From positions 100,465-164,464 of the forward strand of contig JAANDG010000326.1 in NCBI GenBank assembly GCA_036852015.1: a DNA stretch of 64,000 nucleotides, given 5' to 3'. Below, piece by piece: positions 1-21,220 of this stretch. Position 1 is the stretch's first letter. Every line of letters begins with the position of its first letter. Position numbers and translations under genes: made by a program. This DNA is from Pelodera strongyloides (lineage: Eukaryota; Nematoda; Chromadorea; Rhabditida; Rhabditidae). Under the pieces are notes generated by a model. That model saw nothing but the letters and a program-made list of their open reading frames with translations, was not told the origin of the DNA and made no database searches.

Positions 1-32
1 AATAAACATATGGTATAATACACAAAACATAC

Positions 33-3000
33 CTGTCTCCTCTTAGCATCATCCAAACGCGCCAGTTGGGCACAAGACTTAATCGCCTGCTGAAAATATG
101 CAGAAATATTTATGAGACACAATGCATGAACAAAAAAAATTCGTTGCTAACTTTTTTTCCAATATAAATTTATAAATACATACACTCAACATACTCAACA
201 GTTCATACAAATTCAGAAATTCAGATGCCAGTGAAAAGTCAATGTTGCAGGTGCATGGTAAAATAAAAACGCTTTTTGCGCTACGTTCCTTCGGCTGTAC
301 GTGCCTCTCATGGCTGAAACAAAAAATTCAATTTTAAAATATAAAGCCAACTTACGCGTCGCATCGAGAACAGTGTATGCTCGGTGATATGGGGCAGTTG
401 GAGAAGTGGGTTATTCTTTGGCCACAGTCCCTGCAAAAAAGAACGTCATGAATATTTTTTTTTTAATTTTTACAAACTAAAAATTCGCGTTGAAGTGAAA
501 GACTGCAACTATTCTTCCCACTAGTTGTGTCCCATTAAAGTGGGAACCATGTGTGCAATAACAGCGCGCAGAGCACCAAACGGCACGACCAAACATGCGA
601 ATTCTCAAAATTTACATACAAATCCCAAAACAAAACACCCACCTGCACAATCATGGGCATCAAACGAAGAATGTTCTCCATTGTTGAAAATGGCACTTTG
701 ACCTAAATGGGCGGTTATTCAACCGCCGAGAAAAATGCTGATTTTGACAGGCTCACATTTTCCACATAGAATAAAAGTTACAAAATCAACACAAGTACAA
801 CTCACTGAAGACTGAGAGTCATTAACAACATACTATGATGGTAAAAGCAAATAAAAGTACCTGCGAATAAAACGACATTTGTTGCGAGCACGAGATCATT
901 TCTTCAATTAAACGCAAACAACGATTGATGATATACCTAAAACAAAAAAAAGTATGTAAAGGTTCTGTCGTTCTGTTATTGTATGCTACTGTTAGCCACA
1001 GTGAAAAATATTGCATTATTTATTATTATCACGCCAAAATGTGTACCAAGTGAACTGAGTAAAGAAACTATGAATTGAGTGACGAAAGTAAACAAACATA
1101 AACATTTCACAAAATTGTCAGTCTTAAAGTCTTAAAAATCATAACCAACGTACTCTTGATCTTGTTCCAGAGCCTTGCTTTCGAGTGGAGTGCGGCTTAG
1201 GTAAGCATGAATCAGGATACGAGCCTAAGTACAATTTAAAAATTAGTATATATTAGCAGTAAAATCACAAAAATATATTCTTTCAGACCTTTTCTAATAA
1301 ACTTTTCACAAAATATTCTAATAAAAAATAAAAACAGGTTGTAAATTAAAGATCTAAGGAAACTGCGAAGCAAGAATAAATAGCAAAATAAAATACGAAC
1401 TAGAAATGCTGAAAGCGGTAACTAACCCTTAGCAGCAATTATCAACATCAACTGCTCTGATCCTCAGGTGCGCAGCGCGGAAATGCGTAGCCGCGTCCGC
1501 GGGAAAAGGTTGCAAATTTGCATTGAAAAATTCGAAACACAGAGAATCCTCTTTTCTGCGTCTCAACTTTTCCCATGTTAAAAATCCCTCTTCTCGGCGG
1601 ACGCGGTTACGCATTTGCGCGCCTGAGAATGCAGTGGCTGCAGAAAGAAGATAATTAACCCAAAACACCTACTTTCAGTGCATAAGGTAGACAAAGCGGA
1701 CGTTCCTTCTTATTTTCACCCAGATTTGAGAACTGCTTCATCAGGCTGAAAACAAATAATATTATTACATTATTATTTAAGTATACATCTTTATTGCAGT
1801 GGAGCAACAAGCAACTCATGGGAAGAACGAAGAAACTGAAAAACTCTCTGCTCAGTGCTCCCACACAAATATTTTTGCAGGCAGATTAAGCTATACACAA
1901 AACGCACGAAAATACGCTACATGCTACATTACGGATTACACTGAAGAGCCACATACATACTAAATAGCCACATACAAACATTGCTTTCTTTGACTGTCTT
2001 TGTGCGTAATAAATTATTATTAGTAATTATTTTATTTAAATCAATTACAAAATCAGTGGAACAATAAATATAAATAAATAAATAAATCACCGAGGAAGTT
2101 CGACATCATCGGTCTCCCGTTCAACAATCTCCTTATTGTACTGCTTCCAGAATTCGAAAGAACCAGCCAGAATCATCAGCATTCCTACATAATATAACAT
2201 TATTCATATAAACAAAAAAAACATAAACAAAAAAGGAAGAATATAAAATCGTACGTGGTAGCTAAACGAAAGTAGCTACTGGGTTGGGTGGAGCTAGGAT
2301 AAGTCGACTCATTATGTGTACTCTATTAAAGCGAAATACACGCTGGTTTTTGAAACGCATCATGCACAGCTGAATTCCTACGTATTTATGCAAAGTTGCT
2401 CGAATTGAGCTCGATTTTTTAGTCTGCAAAAGCCGCATATGAATGATGGTGTACTCGGTGTTTCAAAAACCGACCGGTATTTCACTTTAACACTGAACGA
2501 GGTAGGGTTAAAGGGCATGTCAAGCCTGATTCACAGATATTCTATAACACGCTGTCACAGCTACCGTAGTTTACACAATTTCTCTCGCGCTCTCCTCTTT
2601 TTCTTTGCTGACTTAAACAAATTTCTCTCGCGCCCTCCTCTTTTTCTTTGCTGTCTAACAGCAAACGGTCCTGCGGCAGAGAATAGTTCTGAGTTTGTTC
2701 ACACGACTCGAATCCCATACTGAAGGAGTTTTTTGGAGGGGTTTGAAATCGTTTTTCTTCTTACATGAAAGTTTTTGTTTATTTTTATTTTCACTTTCCT
2801 TAGCTTCAAAAGGCAAGCTTTTTTCTGAGCCCAACATGCAAAACCGGCTTGACAGTCCCTTTAAATGTTAAAACTTCAACAACAAACTCACGGTTGAGCT
2901 CCATCTTAGGTGTCCTGTGAAGAAAGTAGTAGAACAATTGCGTGGTATCGATGAGCACCTTGTCCACATTGTACTTAATTGAATTGTACCACCAGATACC

Positions 3001-6000
3001 CTGAAACGGAAGCAGCGTTAAATTCAACAACATCACCGCCTATCACCATCGTAGTAGAATTTTACAGTTTATAGCTTTAGTATAAATCTTCGCATATATC
3101 CTTTTTGATACAAAAGGGCATACTTAGATAAATCACCTAATCACCTCATTGTCAGTCTGGGCAAAAAAATACGCGGAGCACAAATACAGCTCTCATATTA
3201 TTATAATAAAACGGTCTAACTAACCCTTGCCGCTGGATAAACAAGCACATACTAGTCAAGGTTAACGTGAAATTATTTTCTTGAATGATGTAAATAAACG
3301 CATCGCATGAGGCAACAAAAATTAATTAGATAAAAAAAACTTACCACGACAACAGGCAAAATGACCATAAAGACGAGACCGTAAAAGGCCAGCACCCAGA
3401 GTCCGTACTCTTTCGAAACTAGCCACTTCGGGAGAGCAATTCCAAAGGTAGTGGCTAAAAAAGAACGTTTAGAATCTGAATTTCTGAATATTGAAAGATT
3501 AAAGCAAAACGGCGACCGGTTTTTGAAACACATCGAGAAGTCCAGCATTATTATGCAAATGAACATAAATCAAAATCAGAATAAAAAAATCGAGCTAAAT
3601 TCGCATAAATGCGTAAGAATTCAGTTGTTCACGACGAGTTTCAACAAAAACCGGCTGTTATTTAGCTTTAATACTTAACACACTTATCTGGGGATTTAAT
3701 AATGCCACGCCCAACCTAAGTGGTTGGTTTATATTCAGGGGTACAAGCGCCTCCGCGTGAAATAGCTAGCATATGTATAAACTTTAGAGTTCGTTATTTT
3801 TCCAGCTACTTACTACTGGTATAGTGGTAAAGCTAAATAAAAATGTCCTTGCAAGTGAAAATGTTTCACGAGGTTTATAAACCTGGGGTGAGGAGTGAAC
3901 AGTTGTTGATCTAGATGTGGCACCAACGAAGAAGATTAAAATGCAAAATTCATCAACAATCAAGCAAAGCTCACCAGTTGGTCCGTCAGGGTTTCCGTAC
4001 TTTTCCCAGTTTTCTCTAGCCTCGTCGTCTGTCAGAGCCTGATAAGCCTTGGCTAGTTTGTCGAACGTTTCAGCATCACCACCACTAAAAATAGAAAATA
4101 AGCAAACCCATTCAAAAGAATAAATTGATCGGAAAGGGTAAATAAACATTAATGATTAATCTAGTGGCATTCAAAATCCCACATAGCGTGGGTAAAGAAA
4201 ATTAGAAGCAAATAGAAAGAATAATAAAACGCAGGTAGCTATAACTGTGCAGTTCCTGTGAAGGTGTCAAGTCCTTTCTTTGGTAATACCTACACTTGTA
4301 TTCTATAGTATCTAATTGTGTTGTTGTTTGTTTCTTTATTTATTTGTTAATAAAGATTTTGAATAATAGCAAATAAAGCTACCAATTGCAATCTTAAAAA
4401 ATAATAAAGCGAAAAATTAAAAAATTAAAATTAAAACAGACCGGTCAGGGTGAAACTTCTTCGACAGCTCACGGTATTTTTTCTTTACTTCCGTAACATC
4501 GGCGCCCTAAACAAACAAATCGTTTGGCAAATTAGTGTGGTAAGTAGCATAAACACGTTATTATGCTTGGTTTCAAAAAAAAAAAACAGGTGATATTATG
4601 TAACAAGAGTAACACACATCATATGTCAGTGATGCCACTGCACAAAAACAGAACAAACTTCCGATATATTTAGTAACAAATGAAAGAAAACATACGCTAT
4701 CCAGGTCAAGAATTGCGTATGGGTTGTACTCTTCGTGGGTGGACTCGATACTGGATACCTTTTGCACGAGCCAGAGGAAGGCCAACCATGCAACTGAAAT
4801 GAGGGGTCTAATCAATAAGCAAAGCGCAGAATAGCGCACCAGCCAGGGCATAAAACTCGTCGGGAAAAGCTCAAAACCATCCAAATATGCATTGCATGTA
4901 GTTTCCGATACTTTATTATTCTAATCCCGGCGGTGGTATGATACGATTTCTGATTTTCACCATACCTAACATTCTAATCCCGGCGGTGGTATGACTACCA
5001 GCTCAAGACCACCGTCTAAAATTATGCGATGCTAATTCGGATTGCACCAGCACACTCCAGGCATTCCATATTATAATGGGGTTTCCTGTATGCGATTCGC
5101 ACTTGCGACAAACCGCTGTCCATGTTCAAGTCAATGTTCAAATGCAACTGAATGTAACGTTTGACATGGTCCTGCAGCGAAGTGCGATCAAGTGTATCAT
5201 ATCCCGTACTATTTGAAATAGATCCGTACTAGATACTCGCTGCGGGACCTAGATTTACATCGACTGACAGGACAGCGGTTTGTCATTTACGACTTGCGCA
5301 TGAATCGCAAACATGTCATTTTCGCAAGCGAATCGCAAACATGGAAACCCCAAACAAAAAACTTTGGTTTCGTTACGATTTCGATTTCCCTGGAGAGATC
5401 GCCCTTCCGAGGCCCTATTCACCAACTAACCGGGTGCCCTCCCAGAGGCCGTATTCACCAATACGCAGAGAACCCTCCCTGGTCTCTACAGGGAGCTAAC
5501 GAGTGCGTAGAGAGTGCGAGAGCAGAAGAGATTCAGAGCGCTCCCTGTGTGTTGGTGAAAACGGCCTCAGGTATAAGTGGAGGTGGAGGGGCGAGGGGAA
5601 TGAGAAATAGCATGTATTTAAACTTATACATGGACAAAACACAAACGCACCGAGAAGTCCAACAATCTTGATCACTTTTGTTGTAGTCTGCCATGGCTTG
5701 TTTTTCTCCTTATTCTCACGTTTCACTTGACAACCCTCGCATTGGCATTCACGCACGTCCACCTTGCGTTCTTCTATAACTGAGGTCAAAGTAAGTAAAC
5801 CATATCCAAAAAGTTAAAATAATCACTAATAACTACGTGTGCATTAGTGTACTACACGTGATTAGCGGTACTTCATAAAATATGGTTTTACACGAAAATG
5901 TCACGACAAGGTAAATTACGATTAGTAAACTGTGGACGCAGAGAACCAGAGGCCAATTACTCCCTGGGGACAGAAAATTGCATCCTAATGTGAGAGACGC

Positions 6001-6583
6001 AGAGAAAAAGTCAGGGAATTCCGGAATTCCCCATGGGGAATTGAGTGGTGAATATGGCCTCAGGATACTAGGGAAAGAAAATCATGGGTAGGGTGAAAAA
6101 ACCGCAAGTACCTATCAACGCCGGAACTGTTCTAACTTCTCACCTTTCTTTCCAAACCAAGGGAAGAAGAAATAGGTGCACGGGATGAGGATGAGGGCGT
6201 AGAACGAGATCAAAACATAGTAGAACGTGTTGCCCACCTAAAAAGAGATGATACGAACAGAGCTTCTTCCGACCCCCAATATAAGATGCTTATATGAATA
6301 TGAAAGAACAGTCATACGGATTTGTTCGATACTTACAATTACGGTGATGGCGGATGGCCACGGCCACTCAATGGCTAATGAATATTTTGCATCATTTTCA
6401 TCATATTGATCACATTTTAATGTGTTAATAATAATACTAATATTAGGTGGCATGGAATAATGTGTGTATCATGACAACTTCTAATCATTGCCTATCGTGT
6501 GAATTTCAGGATAAAAAAAAACGCAATATGTGCCTAGTAGTATTGAAACAGACCTCATCGTACTCAAATTCTGCTCGGGCCAT
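33..6583 (-). CDS. SEC63: SEC63 homologue, ER translocon J-domain protein (N-terminal 417 residues; continues past left edge)
   Basis: Sec63 is the ER membrane co-chaperone that recruits BiP to the Sec61 channel. Fifteen exons join in phase: 6554-6583, 6144-6237, 5651-5779, 4696-4793, 4442-4506, 3975-4084, 3345-3454, 2892-3000, 2091-2184, 1673-1745, 1154-1224, 861-936, 643-702, 356-430, 33-89. All have GT donors and AG acceptors. The start reads MARAEFEYDE. Hydrophobic segments lie near residues 12-35, 75-100 and just after the J domain (FYGLVFMVILPVVV). The J domain follows EYNPYAILDLD, carries HPD at about residues 136-138, and ends NWEKYGNPDGP. The Sec63/Brl region begins LIDTTQLFYYF and continues to LLQLPHITEHTLF. 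The acidic C-terminus expected from human SEC63 (about 760 residues) lies off the window. A CxCxxC motif (CQCEGC) sits before the second membrane segment. Introns carry hairpin repeats near 1463, 2326, 3499, 5077, 5409 and 5949. Confidence 0.93.
1463..1626. repeat. Family C GC-rich inverted-repeat element, copy 1
   Basis: About 165 bp in SEC63 intron 10. It begins TCAGGTGCGCAGCGCGG and ends with GCGCGCCTGA; the interior contains TTGCAAATTTGCATTG. Two further full copies are at 22943 and 38396. It looks like a non-autonomous DNA element (MITE-like). Confidence 0.7.
2326..2490. repeat. TTAA hairpin family A, copy A1
   Basis: In SEC63 intron 8. The ends read TTAA|AGCGAAATAC and TTTCACT|TTAA. 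The terminal parts are near inverted repeats of each other, including GGTTTTTGAAACGCATC against the complement of GTTTCAAAAACCGACC. Confidence 0.75.
2576..2662. repeat. Short tandem duplication
   Basis: Two adjacent copies of a pyrimidine-rich unit of roughly 45 bp (TTTCTCTCGCGC followed by CTCCTCTTTTTCTTTGCTG), in SEC63 intron 8 beside copy A1. Confidence 0.6.
3499..3671. repeat. TTAA hairpin family A, copy A2
   Basis: In SEC63 intron 6, close upstream of exon 7. The left flank is GATTAA|AGC and the right end is TTTAGCT|TTAA. The interior has ATGCAAATGAACATAAAT and GAATTCAGTTGTTCACGA. Confidence 0.7.
5077..5351. repeat. Family E inverted repeat (GGGGTTTCC ends), long copy
   Basis: The ends are GGGGTTTCCTGTATGCG and the complementary CGCAAACATGGAAACCCC. 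Internal arms, ACAAACCGCTGTCC against GGACAGCGGTTTGT, also pair. The element is in SEC63 intron 3. Confidence 0.65.
5409..5569. repeat. Family D inverted repeat (GAGGCC..TATTCACCA ends), copy D1
   Basis: The left end GAGGCCCTATTCACCA occurs again 37 bp inside, as GAGGCCGTATTCACCA. The right end is TTGGTGAAAACGGCCTC. The outer terminus is therefore partly duplicated or nested. It lies in SEC63 intron 3, 80 bp from exon 3. Confidence 0.65.
5949..6062. repeat. Family D inverted repeat, copy D2
   Basis: Starts GAGGCCAATTACTCCC and ends GGTGAATATGGCCTC. The interior CCTGGGGACAGAAAAT is shared with copy D3 at 23521. It is in SEC63 intron 2. Confidence 0.65.
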
Positions 6584-8418
6584 GTTTCCTGGCTAGTTGA
6601 GCAGCTTGGACTGAGTCAATCAGCCGCTTACGAGTGTTTACCCGTCTGAAACCGATGCAAAATTTTGTGGGTGTACGAGCTGAAATTTTGTATGAGCGCC
6701 CGACCAGCTAAAGCGTGTGCAAAGCGATAAGGGTCAAGAAAGATGAACAAAATTCAAGAAATATGGGCAGATTCAAGACGCTAAACTCCAAAAGAAAAAA
6801 GTTCAAGTTCCCGCATTTTGGCAAAAAGCAGACCCATTCGAAAGACTTTGAAAGGTGCATTATTCAACTAGGAAAGATCTGATTGCGCTCGGAATACCGT
6901 TGAATCGGCTAGAAACCTTGAACAAACTTTCCGATTGCCGGCACCATCATCAAACATGCCCGCCATATGGTGTATGCAAATTTTTCGCCAGAAAAATTCC
7001 AAATGGCGCGCTACACCGTAGTCTCAAAATGCATTACGGACAAAACGCTTCGGGACGCAATATTTTATTATTTTGAAACACATACACCTTTCACTTTGGT
7101 AGGCATTTTTGGAGAACGGCTAACTAAAGCCTACGCGATCGTACAGATGACGAAAGTTACACTTGCAATTGCGATTCTAAATGTACCTCAAATATAGTGG
7201 GGTTTCCAAGTATCCCAAAAATTCGGTGTGACTCTGTCAATACTACCGTATTTCTGCACGAAACTTGTATATATAATATGAAAAATTAAAATAATTTTAT
7301 CGTGTAGTTCCAAGATACGGTAACTTTCCAGCATACTTGCAAACCCCATAAACCTATTCTGGATTATTTGGCTAACGAGATGAATACTATGCTAAACTTT
7401 ATAGTCTCGTTGTTACTTTTATGTAAAAACATAAATTATGAAAAGATTTGCGTCGCATTTACTAAGTTGTTAACAGACATATGAACTCATGTTTGAAAGT
7501 GAGCATGATAGAGTAGTGTGCTGAAAGTAAATACTTGTATCCCGAAAAAAAACTCTTTTATTGAAGATATCAACATAAACAAGGCACAGGTCCACTTAAA
7601 AAAGTTTCCCCAATTTTTCTGTGATAAATCTCCCAGACTACTCTAATGTGGCTGTTAAGACCGGTTTGCTTAGTATGCAAAATTGGGGAAGATATACACG
7701 AAAGAAGATCCTCGGAAATGTACCGCAGTTGAGCTTGAAAATGCGTTTCTGAGCAGTGTGTTGCATAGTAAAATTCTTGTTGATACTGGTTTAATAAATG
7801 TTAACATATTTGCCTTGGTTTTCAACCCGGTGCATGTCCAGAAACCCGTTTTTGGCTATTTCTGGGCGCTGAGTACGGTTTCTCATGTAGTTGCAAAGTT
7901 ACGGCAGTTTTTCTATGCGAAAGAAAGTCGGCCGTACTTGGAAGCCCCATACTTCTCTTCAACGGTCCATTGTTCTAGTTTTACACTAAGCTACACCTCT
8001 CTTATTAATATTACATAAAATCAAATGTTCGATGTAGAAGTACATGTTCGAAAGTTCGAACTGTGTATTATGTGAAACCTGCATCGTTTTTTGCCGGAAC
8101 GGAACGGTTTCCGTAACTGACGCGCGGAGATTAGCTCCGCCCTTTTATGTGCTCGATGATCGAAGTCGAGTTTCGTTTTCGTCGATCTGTTGTTACTTGT
8201 TTCTTTTTCATTCATTCTTTGCCGTGTTTTTTCGTTATGGTGTTACATGTTTTGAGCGCAACATGCTTCAAACAGACCAGATACACGCATAATAGCCGCC
8301 GTAAGCCCGTTTATTATGCGTGCATTTTATAGCTGCCTTTTTCAAGGGATTCAAGGCGCTGATGTATTTCAATATAGCTTTTGCTATAGTGGAAATTTTC
8401 AGGTAATCGAAACGTAAG
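6584..8418. other. Intergenic region between divergent SEC63 and CDC5L
   Basis: About 1.8 kb that should hold both promoters. I see no convincing exon. A family E element lies at 7197-7348. Open frames near 6967-7197 and 7683-8018 lack splice context or recognisable similarity. No clear TATA box or other core motif could be assigned. Confidence 0.6.
7197..7348. repeat. Family E inverted repeat, copy E1
   Basis: Starts GGGGTTTCCAAGTATCCC and ends TACTTGCAAACCCC. A related copy lies in CDC5L intron 19 at 15540-15707. Confidence 0.65.
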
Positions 8419-18319
<9,901 letters not shown>

Positions 18320-18822
18320 GTACGTAAGTATCCGAGCCTATGAAGTATAAGTTATTTAAAATAGGGGGTTTCTTCCTTCTTTGCTGTTTGTTATCTTTTA
18401 TTCGTTAAAGCGGCATAACATCCGATTTTTGGGTCCTTGATAGTGTTTACGTGGACCATCTCAGCTTACATCGCTATAACTGATAATCGTCGTATGGAAG
18501 CGTTTCAACTTTTTCAACTTTATTGCATCTCGATTTATTTTGTTTCTTTATATGTTCCATTATTTTTGTTATTGCTTTTACTACAGTGTTTTCCTGCTGA
18601 TGTTGTTGTATTTTAAGCCCGATAGTGTATTTTTAAGCTTTTGAGTTAACTCGAGTTATTTTGAAATTGCCTATAGTTTTATTGTTTACAAATAATGTAT
18701 TTGTTGGTTGTCTAATATTTGATCTTGAGAAGTGGTTGCTGGTAATTTTTGTTAAGAAAACTGAGTTTTGTGGAATACTAAGTGAGTACTTGTATACAAG
18801 TATAAAGTATAAAATGATGTTA

Positions 18823-18828
18823 AATAAA
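18823..18828 (+). terminator. Candidate CDC5L poly(A) signal
   Basis: AATAAA about 500 bp after the stop codon. Others may exist upstream in variant form. Confidence 0.45.
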
Positions 18829-19433
18829 CTTGTTGGAGTTTGGAGTTTGTTGTAGTTTTTATTGTACACTTGCATGGGGAACATTTCGTTTGCAGGGTTA
18901 GTATTGTAGGGTAAATTTAAGTCTGTAAAACATAGAAAGTCGTAAAGGTTCAAATGTCAAGTTGTCAAGCACGGTTTTTATTCAATGTACCTAATTGTAC
19001 GTTTGCAGCCAGTTTTCCATTCGTCTGTCCCTTTAAATTTTACATTAGCATATGGCATTTTGTCGAATTTGGGTTTGGATATTGCGTGCGCAAGTAGCTC
19101 TTTACCTGAACGGGGGCTAAATGCAGATTGGTAAATATTTGGAAACAATGTTTCCAAAACTAATAAATAAATAAAGCATAGGAATGTGCGGCGTCGCGTG
19201 TAAAGGAGAGCGCAAGTTTGATTTTAATTGCGTGGAACTACACTTGAAATTGAAGTGTTTTTATTGGACTTATTCTGATTGTGGGAAGAAGAATTTTCTT
19301 ATTAAAGGATAGCAGTCACTCCAGTTTACTTGAATTTAGTAAAGACCAAAGAAAAATTACCAAGGGGGTGAACAAGCGCGGGAATGAAATAGTGATATGC
19401 TGCAGCCGCAGTTATGTATGCAGATAAAATAAT

Positions 19434-19568
19434 TCACCGAGTACACCAACATTTCTTTTGCGCGCTCTAATGACAAATTATTAAATTAAATAAAAAGCAT
19501 GCAAATTGGCATAAATGCGTAAGAATTCAGTTGTGCGATCCAAAAACCGGCCGGTATTTTGCTTTAAA
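19434..19568. repeat. TTAA hairpin family A, truncated copy A4
   Basis: Keeps the CACCGAGTACACCAACATT part and the right arm ending CCGGCCGGTATTTTGCT|TTAA. The left terminus is lost. Confidence 0.65.
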
Positions 19569-21220
19569 GCAGTAAATGTGGTGGTAGGTGTGTACACTTA
19601 TACATCGGTCTTTATATGAAAATGTTTATCTACAATTTTCATGATTTCTGCTCATATCATTTTTCCAATTCTTTACCTCACCTACAAAGCAGAGTCATCT
19701 ATGCAAAACCCCCAATAATTGAGTGGATTATATAACTTTGTAACTCATCAAACTGCTATTCATGCTTGTCTAGTGGTTGATTGAACAAAGAAAAGGGGAC
19801 AATCAAGGGATCCCGAGATGTTTTATGAATGATCTCTTTTCCTCATTTCCTTAGTTTGCGCACACACTCGGCGCAAATATTTTAATAAATTGGGTTTTGA
19901 CGCTGAGCTTTCTACGTATTACACGGGGACAATCAGGCCATTGTGAGGGTTTAGGGCCTAAGGCTTAGGGCTTAGGGCCTCTAAGGGATGAGAGGCATCC
20001 TCCTTACAAGGTTAAATGAAATCCCCTTTGTTTGGCTTTTGAGGACATACGACATAGAGGCAGACAAGCAAACTTAAAACGAATGAACGCAAAGGCTATT
20101 TGTGCACTTATGATTTTGTTGAAAAGCTGCCTGATTGGTATATTCCTCTTCGATCTTCAGATATAATGAACTGAAGTACATCCAGTACATGAGTTGGGTA
20201 AAAGGTGCGCTGCGCCTTCGATATATCTACGCCAGAACCTCTCAGCCCAGGTGGCGTGGCCCAAAAAGAACCGGGTAACTTTGTTTGCAGCTCGGGTAGT
20301 AAGGTCCCCTGGGCCCTTGGGTAGCGTAAGGTGCCCTAGGCCCTAGGCCCTGGGGTTGCTTATCTAATGCTAGCATAAAGCCTAATGAGTGTTTGTTAGT
20401 TTCTTGTGTCAATTTAGGGAACAATCGTCGTTTCCTGTTTTCTGTGCCGTATGGCTAAGGGAAGCTGGCTGGTACCAATGTTGAACAATGGTGCTCAATG
20501 GTGTCCAACCCTTGTGCACCATTGTTGTGGGGTGCACACCAATTGTCTACCCTTTCCTAATTAATTGCGCGTGTATGATTTGAAGTTTGAGGTAGCAATT
20601 TGGCGCTGAAGAAGTTTGTGTTTTGTTTCTTATTGAAATGATTCACAAATAGGTAGCCGCAGCTTAGTAATCATTATCATGCCACTGATGATAATAGATA
20701 ATACTATACTATACACAGATTTGCTGATAATACACCAAGCGAAACATGCATAGTTTCCCAATAAAATCCATAGAACATAAAGTAAATATTTATTCTATTT
20801 GCAGATGTATTAATCTAAATCTATAAGAAAAATGTGGTAACTATATAATAAAAAGTTGTCGAATCATTCATGAGTGTGAGAACATTTCAATTTATGTCGG
20901 GTAGATAAAAGTAATGAAAAAAATATAACTATCTCCGAAACCTAACTAGTGCAGTATAAATATAGCGAATATGTTTAGAATTTCGGTCTTAGGTCGAGCG
21001 ACCACATCGCGTACTTCTGGGGTACGGCACTATAGTCTATAGTTCTATCGTTGTGCAATAAAATTTCATAATTTTTCAAAAATGTCTCATCATATCATAC
21101 CACATGTCTATTCCTTCCAAACAATAAAATGTCCCCGTTACGCCTTTTCGAACGACTATTCCTACATATTGATTCAAATTAAAACTAAATTGTGTAGACA
21201 ACAGGGCCTGTTAAACATAG

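Larger units (their letters stand above)
18320..21220. other. CDC5L 3' UTR and intergenic gap between convergent genes
   Basis: No coding exon seen. It holds the CDC5L poly(A) signal, a lone family B end near 18412 (TTAA|AGCGGCATAACATCC), a family A right half at 19434-19568, and TTAGGG/TAGGCC-like degenerate stretches near 19950-19985 and 20325-20355. The 3' UTR of the forkhead gene comes in from the right. Confidence 0.6.

Noticed and set aside
6967..7197. Plus-strand frame (MVYANFSPEKFQMARYTVV..) in the SEC63-CDC5L gap
   Set aside because: It ends where a family E repeat begins and lacks any recognisable domain or conserved splice structure.
7683..8018. Plus-strand frame of 111 codons upstream of CDC5L
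   Set aside because: No splice sites in phase with CDC5L exon 1, no similarity, and the composition is like surrounding non-coding DNA.
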